A DNA stretch of 41,396 nt, from positions 1-41,396 of the forward strand of contig CAZFBD010000042.1 in assembly GCA_964517125.1 (NCBI GenBank), written 5' to 3'. Position 1 is the first letter of the stretch. Every line of letters starts with the position of its first letter. The DNA comes from SHLQ01 sp964517125. GTDB taxonomy: Bacteria; Actinomycetota; Acidimicrobiia; Acidimicrobiales; SHLQ01. The translations under genes were made by a program, and so were the position numbers. The notes under the pieces are model-generated. The model saw only the letters and a list, made by a program, of their open reading frames with translations, searched no databases and was not told the DNA's origin. This document shows, one piece after another, positions 1 through 8,502 of this stretch.

Positions 1-2264
1 TCCGGCAACACGTACAGGCGCACGTCACCATACGGATCCACGCGAACCGCATGTCTGCCGGTGCTAAACACATCGCCGACGCGGCCGGTCTCGAAGAACG
101 AGTCCGACGTCAGTTTCCGTTCGCCCTCACCCCAGTCGACGGACGCGGTGACCAACCCCTTGTTCCAGAAGTCGAGATCGTGCTCTTCCCCAACGACATA
201 GCAACGTGCCTGAGCCATCTCGTCGAACGTCGTGATCCACGCACGGTCCCCACGAGCAACCACACAGCTTGCTTCATCAATCTCGGCCAGGAGATCGCCG
301 AGACCCAACGCTGCCACATGCTCTGTCCTCGTCGACCACGCCTCTTCAACGGCAACCTCGAGCCTTTCGAGTTCTTGTTGTCGCAGAGGAGCGATCTCTT
401 GTTCATGCACGGCGGCCGCCCAACTGTGGAGATGAACAAAGTGCCAAGCGAAACACACGTCATGCAGCCAGAGAACCTCGAACGAGTAGTCGTACTCGAA
501 CCCACCAGTAGGCAACCCTCGCTCGACGTCCTCCCCACCTCTCTCCATGCACGCGACGAAACGTTTCCAGCCAACCTCGACCGCAAGATCCGTGATGCCT
601 TCCGATAGCGCCTGCTCCTGCTCGGGAGAAATCGGACCGGGACTGGCTGAGGTCGACGAACCACTTGACTCCAGCTCGATCTGTTCGTTGATGATGAGAC
701 GGCATAGCTGGACGCGATCATCGAGCTCGACTTCGTTGAGGCTGAGTCGACCGTCCTCTCCGACGACCACTTGAGATGCCAGCTGTTGAGGTGCTTCAAG
801 AACATCGAGGCACGAGCCGATCGACCGCCCTGACTGACCTGCTGCGAGTGCTTCGTCGCTCGCTCCAGCCGACGGCGATTTCGGAGCTGATTCTGCGATC
901 CAGACTGACGCATCCTCGTCGGAAGCCTCATCAAGCACAGCCGACGTTTCGCTTCCGATGGCAACGAGCCTGCCGTCAAGCACAAACACGCTCATGACGG
1001 TTGCCGAAGGCAGTTGCCCGAGCGACGAAGCAGCACCAGTGTCCGCATCAACATTCAGCAAGGAGACGCCGGCACCCATGTCGTCGACCCGTGGAATCGC
1101 TACGAGTGCGCCTGAGTCGTGGCGGAACAACACTGGCTCGAGCTCGAGAGAGGCCGCTCCTTCAGGGCGTACCACCGGCGCCCATTGGGCCCCATCGGCT
1201 GAATGCCAGAGACGAACGGTCTGATCCTCCGCCGGCTCACCCTCCGTGACCACGGAGCGTTGGCCGTCAACTCCAGAGGCGAGCAAAACCCCTCGGCCGG
1301 CGAGCAGGTTCCGTGGTCCAGTGGTTTCCCCGGGGAGTTCGGTGTTGGTGGTTGTGACGACCTCGCCCTCACGCAGGGTCGCGGTGAATCCGTCGGCTGA
1401 CGTCGATGGTCTGTCGTCGACCAAGGTCCAGTCTCTGCCGTCGCGAGTCGTGAGCACGCGCGTGCGCTCCAATGGCGAGGCCCCATCATCGACAACGACC
1501 ACCAGGATGGTGTCGTCATCGGCTGACACCGAGGACAGCTGCGAACCGTCTGCGCCCGCACCTGGCACGTCTATCCCCTGCCAGGTCTCCCCTCCATCGT
1601 CCGAGCGATAACCGACCGGCCTGATGGCGTCTCGGAACTCGTTTCCAAACACCCAGATCACGCCGTCTGCCGTCCCCATGACATGCTCGAACCCGATACC
1701 AGATGGAACCCAGTTGCCTCCAGGGACGTCGAGCGAACCGAAGTCGCCCTCAACAACTGTCCAGTTCTCCCCATCGGTAGACCGCCAGATTGCGCCACGC
1801 TTTCGTGCGTCGACTCGATCGTTGGCGATGTCGACTCGCCACTCGAACCCCACCGCCCACGCAACCCCATCAACAACGACGGCGCGTCGAACCACCGTCG
1901 CATTCGTATCGTCGATTGGCACGAACGGTTGGTCGACCCTGCGCCACACGGAGTCTGCGATGTCGTCCGGTAGGACGGGAAGCGGCAGGTCGGCTTCGTC
2001 CGTCGTGACGATCGGCGATTCCGAGCGGCTCACAACGAGGAGCAACCCACCGGTGAGTATCGCCAGGACGACAATCGCCGCTGCGGTCAACCAGCGCGGC
2101 TGTGCAGGGACCACTTGAGGGGCTGCGTCTTCGATCTGCGGTAACGCCGATGGCCTAGCGCTCGCCCCGTCGGTCGGTTCGTTGGGGAAACGCTCGAACA
2201 CCTCAGAGAGTTCCACTGGCGACACAAGCGAATCGATGTGACTTCGTAGGCGTTGATCAAGCAT
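1..2264 (-). CDS. Membrane-anchored protein with Asp-box (BNR-like) repeats, translationally coupled to a sigma factor; partial
   Basis: The frame is open from an ATG at 2264 to the left edge (at least 754 codons); the C-terminus lies outside the window. The ATG overlaps the end of the sigma-factor gene by 8 nt (ATGCTTGA), so the two are probably translationally coupled. Residues 1-57 are hydrophilic and probably cytoplasmic, 58-79 form one membrane helix, and the rest is probably extracytoplasmic. Four Asp-box motifs, roughly S/T-x-D-G-x-x-W, sit near residues 161-168, 220-228, 273-279 and 354-361 (for example RSTDGENW and HSADGAQW), which suggests a beta-propeller. The later part is rich in Trp, Cys and acidic residues and I do not recognise it. 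Position next to an ECF sigma gene suggests a cognate sensor or anti-sigma partner, but I see no HxxxCxxC zinc anti-sigma motif. Function is inferred from context. Confidence 0.8.
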   Translation of the reverse strand, partial: MLDQRLRSHIDSLVSPVELSEVFERFPNEPTDGASARPSALPQIEDAAPQVVPAQPRWLTAAAIVVLAILTGGLLLVVSRSESPIVTTDEADLPLPVLPDDIADSVWRRVDQPFVPIDDTNATVVRRAVVVDGVAWAVGFEWRVDIANDRVDARKRGAIWRSTDGENWTVVEGDFGSLDVPGGNWVPSGIGFEHVMGTADGVIWVFGNEFRDAIRPVGYRSDDGGETWQGIDVPGAGADGSQLSSVSADDDTILVVVVDDGASPLERTRVLTTRDGRDWTLVDDRPSTSADGFTATLREGEVVTTTNTELPGETTGPRNLLAGRGVLLASGVDGQRSVVTEGEPAEDQTVRLWHSADGAQWAPVVRPEGAASLELEPVLFRHDSGALVAIPRVDDMGAGVSLLNVDADTGAASSLGQLPSATVMSVFVLDGRLVAIGSETSAVLDEASDEDASVWIAESAPKSPSAGASDEALAAGQSGRSIGSCLDVLEAPQQLASQVVVGEDGRLSLNEVELDDRVQLCRLIINEQIELESSGSSTSASPGPISPEQEQALSEGITDLAVEVGWKRFVACMERGGEDVERGLPTGGFEYDYSFEVLWLHDVCFAWHFVHLHSWAAAVHEQEIAPLRQQELERLEVAVEEAWSTRTEHVAALGLGDLLAEIDEASCVVARGDRAWITTFDEMAQARCYVVGEEHDLDFWNKGLVTASVDWGEGERKLTSDSFFETGRVGDVFSTGRHAVRVDPYGDVRLYVLP

Positions 2265-2769
2265 TGTCGTTGGCCTCCAGGCTCTTTCGTAGACGGGCCA
2301 TCCCCCGCTCGACGTGGTTCTGGATCGAGCTCTTTCCGCATCCAAGAAACTCCGCTGCTTCGCGATGCGTCAGGCCGAAGCCCTCGATGAGAACGACTGC
2401 TTGACGTTGCCGAGGACTCAATTGATCCAGTGCGTATGCGAGTTCGCCGTCGGGGTAGAGGTCCTCGCTATACACCGGAGACAAAGGAGCCTCAGGCTGA
2501 CGAAACCGCTGGCGAAGCGCCCATCTCTCCGACGTTCGGTAGACATAGCCCGCGCCGTTGTCCATCCTCGCGACACGGCTCCAAGACCGCCATGCAACCG
2601 CAAACCCCTCCGCCGTTGCATCGCGGCCCAGTTCAGGCCCAAATCGGCTGACGAGGGCGCGTCGCACAAGTGGTTCGGCGTCAGTGAAGAACGCCTCAAA
2701 CGCTTCACTACTGTCCACGCCATACTCTTCCATACCCAACCAAGGCAGGAAGACGGTCATCTGCACCAC
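2257..2769 (-). CDS. ECF-type (sigma-70 family) RNA polymerase sigma factor
   Basis: A 170-residue protein with the two-domain layout of ECF sigma factors, which direct RNA polymerase to a small alternative regulon. Region 2 spans about residues 25-95 (core-binding and -10 recognition helices ending in YRTSERWALRQRFR). Region 4 spans about 112-165, with LSPRQRQAVVLIEGFGLTHREA followed by the helix-turn-helix around GCGKSSIQNHVERGMARLRK. The start is uncertain: the first codon at 2769 is a GTG, and Met13 at 2733 also gives a full region 2; neither has a strong Shine-Dalgarno. It overlaps the downstream membrane protein by 8 nt, the usual layout for a sigma factor and its regulator. No extra C-terminal domain is visible. 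Confidence 0.88.
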   Translation of the reverse strand: MVQMTVFLPWLGMEEYGVDSSEAFEAFFTDAEPLVRRALVSRFGPELGRDATAEGFAVAWRSWSRVARMDNGAGYVYRTSERWALRQRFRQPEAPLSPVYSEDLYPDGELAYALDQLSPRQRQAVVLIEGFGLTHREAAEFLGCGKSSIQNHVERGMARLRKSLEANDNA

Positions 2770-2805
2770 AACAAACCGAAGAAGTCTGGCGCCCGAGCTT
2801 TTGGA

Positions 2806-3098
2806 CTATTGGTCGGGTGAGGACTCGGTCTTCGCCTCCTCGGCCATTTCGACAGCACGTGCGACNNNNNNNNNNNNNNNNNNNNNNNNNNNNNNNNNNN
2901 NNNNNNNNNNNNNNNNNNNNNNNNNNNNNNNNNNNNNNNNNNNNNNNNNNNNNNNNNNNNNNNNNGGTCGGGTGAGGACTCGGTCTTCGCCTCCTCGGCC
3001 ATTTCGACAGCACGTGCGACACGGGCCGAGCCTGGAATCGATTCGAAGGAAGCCTCGTAGACCGAGATCGCGTCGGAGTCGGTGTCGAACAGCAGCAT
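2806..3098 (-). CDS. Possible small protein of about 45 residues, interrupted by the artefactual gap
   Basis: An ATG at 3098 opens a frame beginning MLLFDTDSDAISVYEASF that continues into the 55-nt duplicated block. If the duplication is collapsed, the frame ends in SSPDQ and a TAG at 2808-2806, giving 45 residues. The composition is acidic and looks protein-like, but there is no convincing Shine-Dalgarno. The frame also stays open upstream of the ATG without another start codon, so this could be chance or a remnant. The rest of 2770-3179 shows no gene; it must hold the divergent promoters of the sigma and permease genes, which I could not place with confidence. Confidence 0.22.
2811..2865. 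repeat. Left copy of 55-nt exact duplication at the scaffold gap
   Basis: These 55 bases are identical to 2966-3020 on the other side of the N run. An exact overlap of this length at both contig ends is what a de Bruijn assembler with k=55 leaves behind. The two copies are most likely one genomic sequence and the gap not real. Confidence 0.9.
2866..2965. other. Assembly gap (100 N)
   Basis: Exactly 100 undetermined bases, a conventional placeholder length. The identical 55-nt sequences on each side suggest the true gap is zero or negative. If collapsed, the space between the sigma gene and the permease gene shrinks from 410 to about 255 bases. Confidence 0.99.
2966..3020. repeat. Right copy of 55-nt exact duplication at the scaffold gap
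   Basis: Exact copy of 2811-2865. It is interpreted as an assembly overlap and not a biological direct repeat, because both copies abut the N run precisely. Confidence 0.9.
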
Positions 3099-3179
3099 GA
3101 GATCACTGTGCTGCCTGCACGTGACAGCAAAGTCCGCAGGATTCTGACCTTGGGTGCGGCCACCGCCTAGGTTCGCTGC

Positions 3180-5723
3180 ATGGCCAACGAACGCGGCACC
3201 CTCGGAACTTTCGGCGGTGTGTTCACCCCGAGCATTCTGACCATCCTTGGCCTGGTTCTGTTTCTGCGCGTGCCCTATGTGATTGGTGCGGTCGGGCTGG
3301 GCCAGGCGCTGATCATCCTGGTCATCTCCACCCTCGTTTCGGTCCTGACCGCAGTGTCCCTGGCCGTGGTCGCCACCAACATGCGGGTGGGTGGCGGCGG
3401 CGAGTACTACATCATCTCCAGAACGCTCGGCATCGAGTTCGGCGGAGCCGTCGGCGTGGTCCTGTACCTGGCGATCTCGGTCTCCATTGCCTTCTACGCC
3501 ATCGGCTTCGCCGAGGCGATCGCACCGCTGTTCACCGGCGACAGTTCGGTGGACCGGACGTGGGTCATTCAGCTGATCGCCGCGGGGCTGGTCGTGCTCC
3601 TGGCGCTCATCGGGTTCATCGGCGCAGACCTGGCCACACGATTGCAGTACCTGGTCATGGTGCTGCTGGTCATGGCTCTCGGGTCGTTCCTGTTCGGCGC
3701 CGTCGGCGACTTCGACTCGGTCCGATTCCGCGACAACCTGGGACCGACCTCGGAAGTCGACGTGGGGTTCTGGGAAGCGTTCGCCATCTTCTTCCCGGCG
3801 GTCACCGGTTTCAGCCAGGGCGTCGCCATGTCCGGGGACCTACGCACTCCAAGCAAGTCCATCACCAACGGCACGTTCGCCGCCGTGGGGCTGTCCACCC
3901 TGGTGTACCTGGCCGTCATCGTGCTGCTGGCCGGCGCAGCCACTGCGACGACTCTGGTCGAAGACACCAACACCATCATCGGCGACCTGAGCCTTGCCGG
4001 CTGGACGATGCTGGTTGGGGTGCTGGCCGCCACCCTCTCGTCGGCGCTGGCGTCGACCATTGGCAGCCCTCGTGTTCTCCAACGCCTGGGCGAAGACCGG
4101 GTGCTCCCCAACCTGGAACTGTTCGCCGAAGGAGTTGGACCCGCCAACAACCCTCGCCGGGCGCTGGGCATCTCGTTGCTCATTGCGCTCGCCACCGTGG
4201 CGGTCGGCGACCTGAACGCCATCGCCCCAATCATCTCCATGTTCTTCCTGGCCAGCTACGGCATCATCAACTACGCCACGTACTACGAGTTCCGCGCCGG
4301 CTCCACGTCGTTCCGGCCACGGTTCCGATGGGGCGATCACCGGGCCAGCCTGGCCGGCACCATCCTGTGCGCCGGTGTGATCGTGGCAATCAACCCGCTC
4401 GCCGGCTCGTTGGCCGCGCTGGTCTTCGTCCTGCTCTACAGCTACCTGCGACAGCGCGACGTTCCCGACCGCTGGGTCGACTCCGCCGGTTCGCACCACT
4501 ACACCAAGGCCCGCCACCACCTTCGGTCCCACGCGGCCGAACCACAGCCCGTTCGAGACTGGCGACCGTGCGCCCTTGCATTCGTCCCACGCGACCCCGC
4601 CACCCGACAACGCATGCTCCAGTTGGCGTCCTGGCTCGACGGCGACAGCGGGTTCCTCACCGCAGTCCGCATGCTCGAAGGCTCCGGACCCGTTCGCCGC
4701 CGGCAGGCCGCAGCGGTCGAGAAGGACCTGCGAGCCGAGGTTGAAACCATCGTGCCGGGCGCGTTCGCACGGGCGTTGTTGGCCGCCGATGCCGAGATCG
4801 GGGTCCAGACACTCATTCAGTCACACGGCCTGGGTCGTATCCGGCCGAACTTCACGCTGTTCGGCGTGCGCGACCTGCGGGGCACGATGGAAGACCGCGA
4901 GCGGTACGGGCTCATGCTGCAGAACTGTGTGCGGTTCGGGACGAACGTGGCCGTGCTCAACGTGCGTGAAGACGCGTGGGAACGGTTCGAGTCCACGCCC
5001 GAATCCGAGCGAGAGATTGCGCTGTGGTGGTCCGATGACCAGGTGGGTCAGCTCATCACCCTGCTGGCCTGGCTGTGTACCAGACACCCCGATTGGGATG
5101 GCGCGAAGATCGTCGCCTACGTGCCCCGGGGCGAGTCCGGCGAGGACATCACCCGGGTGTCAGAGCTGCTCGAAGCGGCCCGGATCAAGGCCGAGGTCGT
5201 TGCCGTCGACGGCAACCCGGCCGCACTCACCGAAGCGTTGAGTGGCGCAACACTCGCTCTCGCACCGCTACGTGTCCGCCGCGGATCGGCGATCGGCCCG
5301 TTCGAAACTCCGCTCGGCATGTTGGTGGAGAGCCTTCCACTTGCGGTCATGGTGGTTGCCACCGACGAGGTCGATCTCAACGCCGAGCCCGACGAAAACG
5401 ACCTGGCCGAACTTGCCCGCCTCTCCGACCAGCTCGACGAACAGCGCCGCAAGATGTTGGTCCTGGACGAGGAAGCGGCCCGTTTGCTGGTCACGGCAGA
5501 AGCCCTTCGGCTCGAGGTCTCCGACCATCCCGACGACGACGTGCTGAGTGCGACCGCCAACGAAGCTCAGGAACGCGCCACGGCAGCGTTCCGCACCTAC
5601 GTGGATGCGCGAGTGAGCTGCCGTTCACTCGAGGACGAGATCACTGCGCTGGACCCTGCGGGCCAACAAACCGATCTCGCGCCCGACATCTGGCGAAGCT
5701 CCAGCGAACGCGCCGCCGGCTGA
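3180..5723 (+). CDS. APC-superfamily permease of the cation-chloride cotransporter (SLC12) type
   Basis: An 847-residue protein. Residues 1 to about 430 are strongly hydrophobic with about 12 membrane helices. The N-terminus (GVFTPSILTILGLVLFLR) and the GGGGEYYIISRTLGIEFGG segment closely match the TM1 and TM3 signatures of cation-chloride cotransporters. About 420 residues of soluble C-terminal domain follow (HHYTKARHHL, then RDWRPCALAFVPRD), with an acidic helical stretch near the end, also typical of that family and not of ordinary amino-acid permeases, which stop after the membrane domain. The likely role is secondary transport of ions (K+/Na+ with Cl-) or amino acids across the plasma membrane; the substrate cannot be read from sequence. 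It is monocistronic and divergent from the sigma-factor unit. The ATG at 3180 lies 11 residues before TM1. Confidence 0.85.
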   Translation: MANERGTLGTFGGVFTPSILTILGLVLFLRVPYVIGAVGLGQALIILVISTLVSVLTAVSLAVVATNMRVGGGGEYYIISRTLGIEFGGAVGVVLYLAISVSIAFYAIGFAEAIAPLFTGDSSVDRTWVIQLIAAGLVVLLALIGFIGADLATRLQYLVMVLLVMALGSFLFGAVGDFDSVRFRDNLGPTSEVDVGFWEAFAIFFPAVTGFSQGVAMSGDLRTPSKSITNGTFAAVGLSTLVYLAVIVLLAGAATATTLVEDTNTIIGDLSLAGWTMLVGVLAATLSSALASTIGSPRVLQRLGEDRVLPNLELFAEGVGPANNPRRALGISLLIALATVAVGDLNAIAPIISMFFLASYGIINYATYYEFRAGSTSFRPRFRWGDHRASLAGTILCAGVIVAINPLAGSLAALVFVLLYSYLRQRDVPDRWVDSAGSHHYTKARHHLRSHAAEPQPVRDWRPCALAFVPRDPATRQRMLQLASWLDGDSGFLTAVRMLEGSGPVRRRQAAAVEKDLRAEVETIVPGAFARALLAADAEIGVQTLIQSHGLGRIRPNFTLFGVRDLRGTMEDRERYGLMLQNCVRFGTNVAVLNVREDAWERFESTPESEREIALWWSDDQVGQLITLLAWLCTRHPDWDGAKIVAYVPRGESGEDITRVSELLEAARIKAEVVAVDGNPAALTEALSGATLALAPLRVRRGSAIGPFETPLGMLVESLPLAVMVVATDEVDLNAEPDENDLAELARLSDQLDEQRRKMLVLDEEAARLLVTAEALRLEVSDHPDDDVLSATANEAQERATAAFRTYVDARVSCRSLEDEITALDPAGQQTDLAPDIWRSSSERAAG

Positions 5724-5738
5724 GACACGAACGTTGGC

Positions 5739-6713
5739 TCAGACGCCCCGCAAGGGCAGTCCGGCCGCCGTGTACATGGCATCGATTGCCGCCATGTTCG
5801 CAATGGAGTCGGAACCCTTGGTGGGGAACGGCAGGCCGTGCATGACATGGTCGCAGAAGGCTCGCACCATGTGTTCGTACGTGGTGCCGCCCACGATCTC
5901 GCCACTGGTTTCGCCCGCTTCGGTGCGGATGGTGAGCGTGTTGCCGTTCTGGGGTGCAAGCGGATTGATGGCCGTGATGGACCCTGCGGTTCCGGTGACT
6001 TCCAGACGAATGTCGCCGTCGTCCTGTGTCATGGAGCTCTCGACTCGGCCGGTGGCTCCACCCGGAAAGGCCAGCTCGGCCCAGATGGATGCATCGATGT
6101 GCTCCGGTCCTTCGACCGCTTCGGCCGCGGTGACCGTGGGTTCTTCACCAACCGCATGGCGAACCCAGATCGTGGAGTAGCAGCCCAGGTCCATCAGCGA
6201 CCCGCCGGACGTGGCGTAGTCCCAGCGAATGTCGGGCTGGCCGATGGCGATGTTGAAGTACCCCTCGGCCCGGGTGACCGTGCCGATCGTGCCGGCGGCA
6301 ATCACGTCGAGGATTCGTTGGAACATGGGGTGATACACGTGATGGAACGCCTCACCAAGGATGCGTCCTTCTTCTTCGGCGACCCGCACCATCTCGGCCG
6401 CCTCGGCGGCATTCGACGCAAACGGCTTCTCGCATAGCACGTGCTTGCCGGCCCGCAGCGCCTTGATCGTCCACTCGGCGTGCAGGTGCATGGGCAGCGG
6501 GTTGTAGACGACATCGACATCGTCGGCGTCGATGACCGCCTGATAGTCGTCGACCACACGCGCCACTCCGTGCTCGGCCGCAAACGCCTCGGCTCGGGAA
6601 CGATCGCGTGCGGCGACCACAGTCATCTCGGCTGAATCGACAGCTGCGGCCGGAATGGCCAGCGCCTTGGGAGCGATTCGTGCCGCTCCAAGAATGCCGA
6701 ATCGCAAGGTCAT
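5739..6713 (-). CDS. Gfo/Idh/MocA family NAD(P)-dependent oxidoreductase
   Basis: A 324-residue soluble enzyme. The N-terminal Rossmann fold begins MTLRFGILGAARIAPKAL and carries the family EKP motif in HVLCEKPFA; the C-terminal alpha/beta domain includes the EAFHHVYHP segment. Family members oxidise or reduce sugars, inositols or related polyols with NAD(P). I chose the ATG at 6713 over an upstream start in the same frame because it begins directly at the Rossmann strand, has a GGGGGAG Shine-Dalgarno 6-7 nt upstream, and overlaps the accE stop by 4 nt (ATGA). Coupling to acyl-CoA carboxylase genes is unusual and gives no obvious substrate. Specific function unknown. Confidence 0.87.
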   Translation of the reverse strand: MTLRFGILGAARIAPKALAIPAAAVDSAEMTVVAARDRSRAEAFAAEHGVARVVDDYQAVIDADDVDVVYNPLPMHLHAEWTIKALRAGKHVLCEKPFASNAAEAAEMVRVAEEEGRILGEAFHHVYHPMFQRILDVIAAGTIGTVTRAEGYFNIAIGQPDIRWDYATSGGSLMDLGCYSTIWVRHAVGEEPTVTAAEAVEGPEHIDASIWAELAFPGGATGRVESSMTQDDGDIRLEVTGTAGSITAINPLAPQNGNTLTIRTEAGETSGEIVGGTTYEHMVRAFCDHVMHGLPFPTKGSDSIANMAAIDAMYTAAGLPLRGV

Positions 6714-6943
6714 CGCTGTCTCCCCCAGGTTTGCATGGGCACCGCACGGTGCTGCCATCGTCGCTGACTGAACCGCCACCGAGACTCGTGCGCCGACGGA
6801 CCGGTCGGCGCCATGTCGGCAACCGGCTGCGGCCACCCCTCTTCGAGCGCCATGGTGATCGCCACGAGGGTGGCGGCATCGGGTGCCGGCGAGATGTCGC
6901 TGATGATCACCCGGGATGGAACGGTTTCGGCGTCGTCACTCAT
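6710..6943 (-). CDS. accE: Acyl-CoA carboxylase epsilon subunit
   Basis: A 77-residue protein with the hallmark of actinobacterial acyl-CoA carboxylase epsilon subunits: a variable N-terminus, then ITMALEEGW and a C-terminal Trp/Arg-rich tail (SRWRFSQRRW). The epsilon subunit stabilises and stimulates the alpha-beta carboxylase complex in actinomycetes. The ATG at 6943 lies 2 nt after the accD stop, and the gene ends in a 4-nt overlap with the oxidoreductase, so all three genes form one operon. The family is short and poorly conserved, but position and the Trp motif agree. Confidence 0.82.
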   Translation of the reverse strand: MSDDAETVPSRVIISDISPAPDAATLVAITMALEEGWPQPVADMAPTGPSAHESRWRFSQRRWQHRAVPMQTWGRQR

Positions 6944-6945
6944 GA

Positions 6946-8502
6946 CTACAGCGGTACGTTTCCGTGCTTGCGCTCCGGGATGCGCTCCTGCTTGGAGGAC
7001 AGCAACCGGAACGCGGCAGCGACCTTGCGACGGGTCTCGGCCGGATCGATGACTTCGTCGATGTACCCGCGCTCGGCGGCGATGTACGGGTTGGCCGTCT
7101 TCTCGGTGTACTCGTCAACCAACTCGGTGCGGCGAGTCTCGGGGTTGGCGGCCTGCTGCAGCTCGCGGCGATGGATGACCTCGACCGCTCCCTGAGGGCC
7201 CATGACGGCCATTTCGGCGGTGGGCCACGCGAAGCTCATGTCGGAACCGACCGCCTTCGAGTCCATGACCAGGAACGCTCCGCCGTAGGCCTTGCGCGTG
7301 ATGACCTGCACACGTGGAACCGTGGCTTCGCAGTAGGCGTAGAGCAACTTGGCGCCGTGGCGGATGATGCCGCCGTGCTCCTGATCGACACCGGGCAGGA
7401 AGCCTGGGACGTCGCAGAAGGTGAGCAGCGGAATGTTGAACGCATCGCAGGTTCGGACGAACCGGCCGGCCTTCTCGGCGGAGTTGATGTCGAGCACACC
7501 GGCGAAGTACTTGGGCTGGTTGCCAACGACACCAACGGTGCGGCCCTCGATGCGGGCGAACCCACACACGATGTTCTGCGCCCAGCTGGGGAAGTACTCG
7601 AAGAAGTCGCCGTCGTCCACGACCGAGCGCACCACGCCGAGCATGTCGTACGGCTGGTTGGCGGTCTCGGGAAGGACATCGCGCAGCTCGGGAGTGAGGC
7701 GCTCCGGGTCGTCTTCGGCTTCGAGCGGCGGGGGTGTCTCCAGGTTGTTCGACGGCAGATAGCTCAACAGGAGCTTCACCTGGTCCAGGACCTCTTCTTC
7801 GCTCCCACCCGTGAACGTCGCCACGCCCGACTTCGACGAGTGCGACGTTGCGCCGCCCAGTTCTTCGAGGGTGACCTCTTCGCCGGTCACGGTCTTGACC
7901 ACATCGGGTCCCGTGATGAACATGTGCGACTTCTCGCGCACCATGAAGATGAAATCGGTCATGGCCGGGCTGTACACGGCACCGCCGGCGCACGGGCCGA
8001 GAATCACCGAGATCTGCGGGATGACACCCGACGCCTGCACGTTTCGGTAGAAGATGCCGCCGTAGGCGTCGAGGCTGACCACACCTTCCTGGATGCGAGC
8101 GCCGGCGCCGTCGTTCAGCCCGATCATGGGAGCACCCACACTGGCGGCAAGGTCCATGACCTTGTGGATCTTCTCGGCGAAGACCTCGCCAAGCGCTCCG
8201 CCAAACACGGTGAAGTCCTGCGAGAACAGGAACACCTTGCGACCGTCGACGGTGCCCCAGCCCGTGACCACACCATCGGTGTAGGGGCGCTCTTCAATGC
8301 CGGAGTCCAGTGCGCGGTGACGAGCCAGCATGTCCAGTTCGTGGAACGAACCAGGGTCGAGCAGGTACTCGATCCGCTCTCGGGCGAGCATCTTGCCCTT
8401 GTCGTGCTGGCGTTGCACGGAACGTTCGGAACCGGCGTTCAACGCCTCGTCCCGGCGGCGTTCCAGATCGGCGATTCGGTCACTCATGGATTGCTGCGAC
8501 AT
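6946..8502 (-). CDS. accD: Acyl-CoA carboxylase carboxyltransferase (beta) subunit, PccB/AccD type
   Basis: A 518-residue protein colinear with actinobacterial propionyl-/acetyl-CoA carboxylase beta subunits. It moves the carboxyl group from carboxybiotin to an acyl-CoA. Oxyanion-type motifs are visible in the N-terminal half (GAGARIQEG, GPCAGGAVYSPA) and the C-terminal half (GGIIRHGAKLLYA, KAYGGAFLVMDSKAVG). It ends in the family tail KQERIPERKHGNVPL. At the position corresponding to Asp422 of Streptomyces PccB, which controls acyl chain preference, this protein has Leu411 (GGAFLVM), so propionyl-CoA specificity should not be assumed. The biotin carboxylase/BCCP subunit is not in the window. 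The start could be Met1 or Met6; neither has a strong Shine-Dalgarno. Confidence 0.95.
   Translation of the reverse strand: MSQQSMSDRIADLERRRDEALNAGSERSVQRQHDKGKMLARERIEYLLDPGSFHELDMLARHRALDSGIEERPYTDGVVTGWGTVDGRKVFLFSQDFTVFGGALGEVFAEKIHKVMDLAASVGAPMIGLNDGAGARIQEGVVSLDAYGGIFYRNVQASGVIPQISVILGPCAGGAVYSPAMTDFIFMVREKSHMFITGPDVVKTVTGEEVTLEELGGATSHSSKSGVATFTGGSEEEVLDQVKLLLSYLPSNNLETPPPLEAEDDPERLTPELRDVLPETANQPYDMLGVVRSVVDDGDFFEYFPSWAQNIVCGFARIEGRTVGVVGNQPKYFAGVLDINSAEKAGRFVRTCDAFNIPLLTFCDVPGFLPGVDQEHGGIIRHGAKLLYAYCEATVPRVQVITRKAYGGAFLVMDSKAVGSDMSFAWPTAEMAVMGPQGAVEVIHRRELQQAANPETRRTELVDEYTEKTANPYIAAERGYIDEVIDPAETRRKVAAAFRLLSSKQERIPERKHGNVPL

Noticed and set aside
2811..3020. Biological direct repeat (mobile-element target or recombination site) flanking the gap
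   Set aside because: Exact 55-nt identity ending precisely at the N run on one side and starting precisely on the other is best explained by k-mer overlap in assembly.
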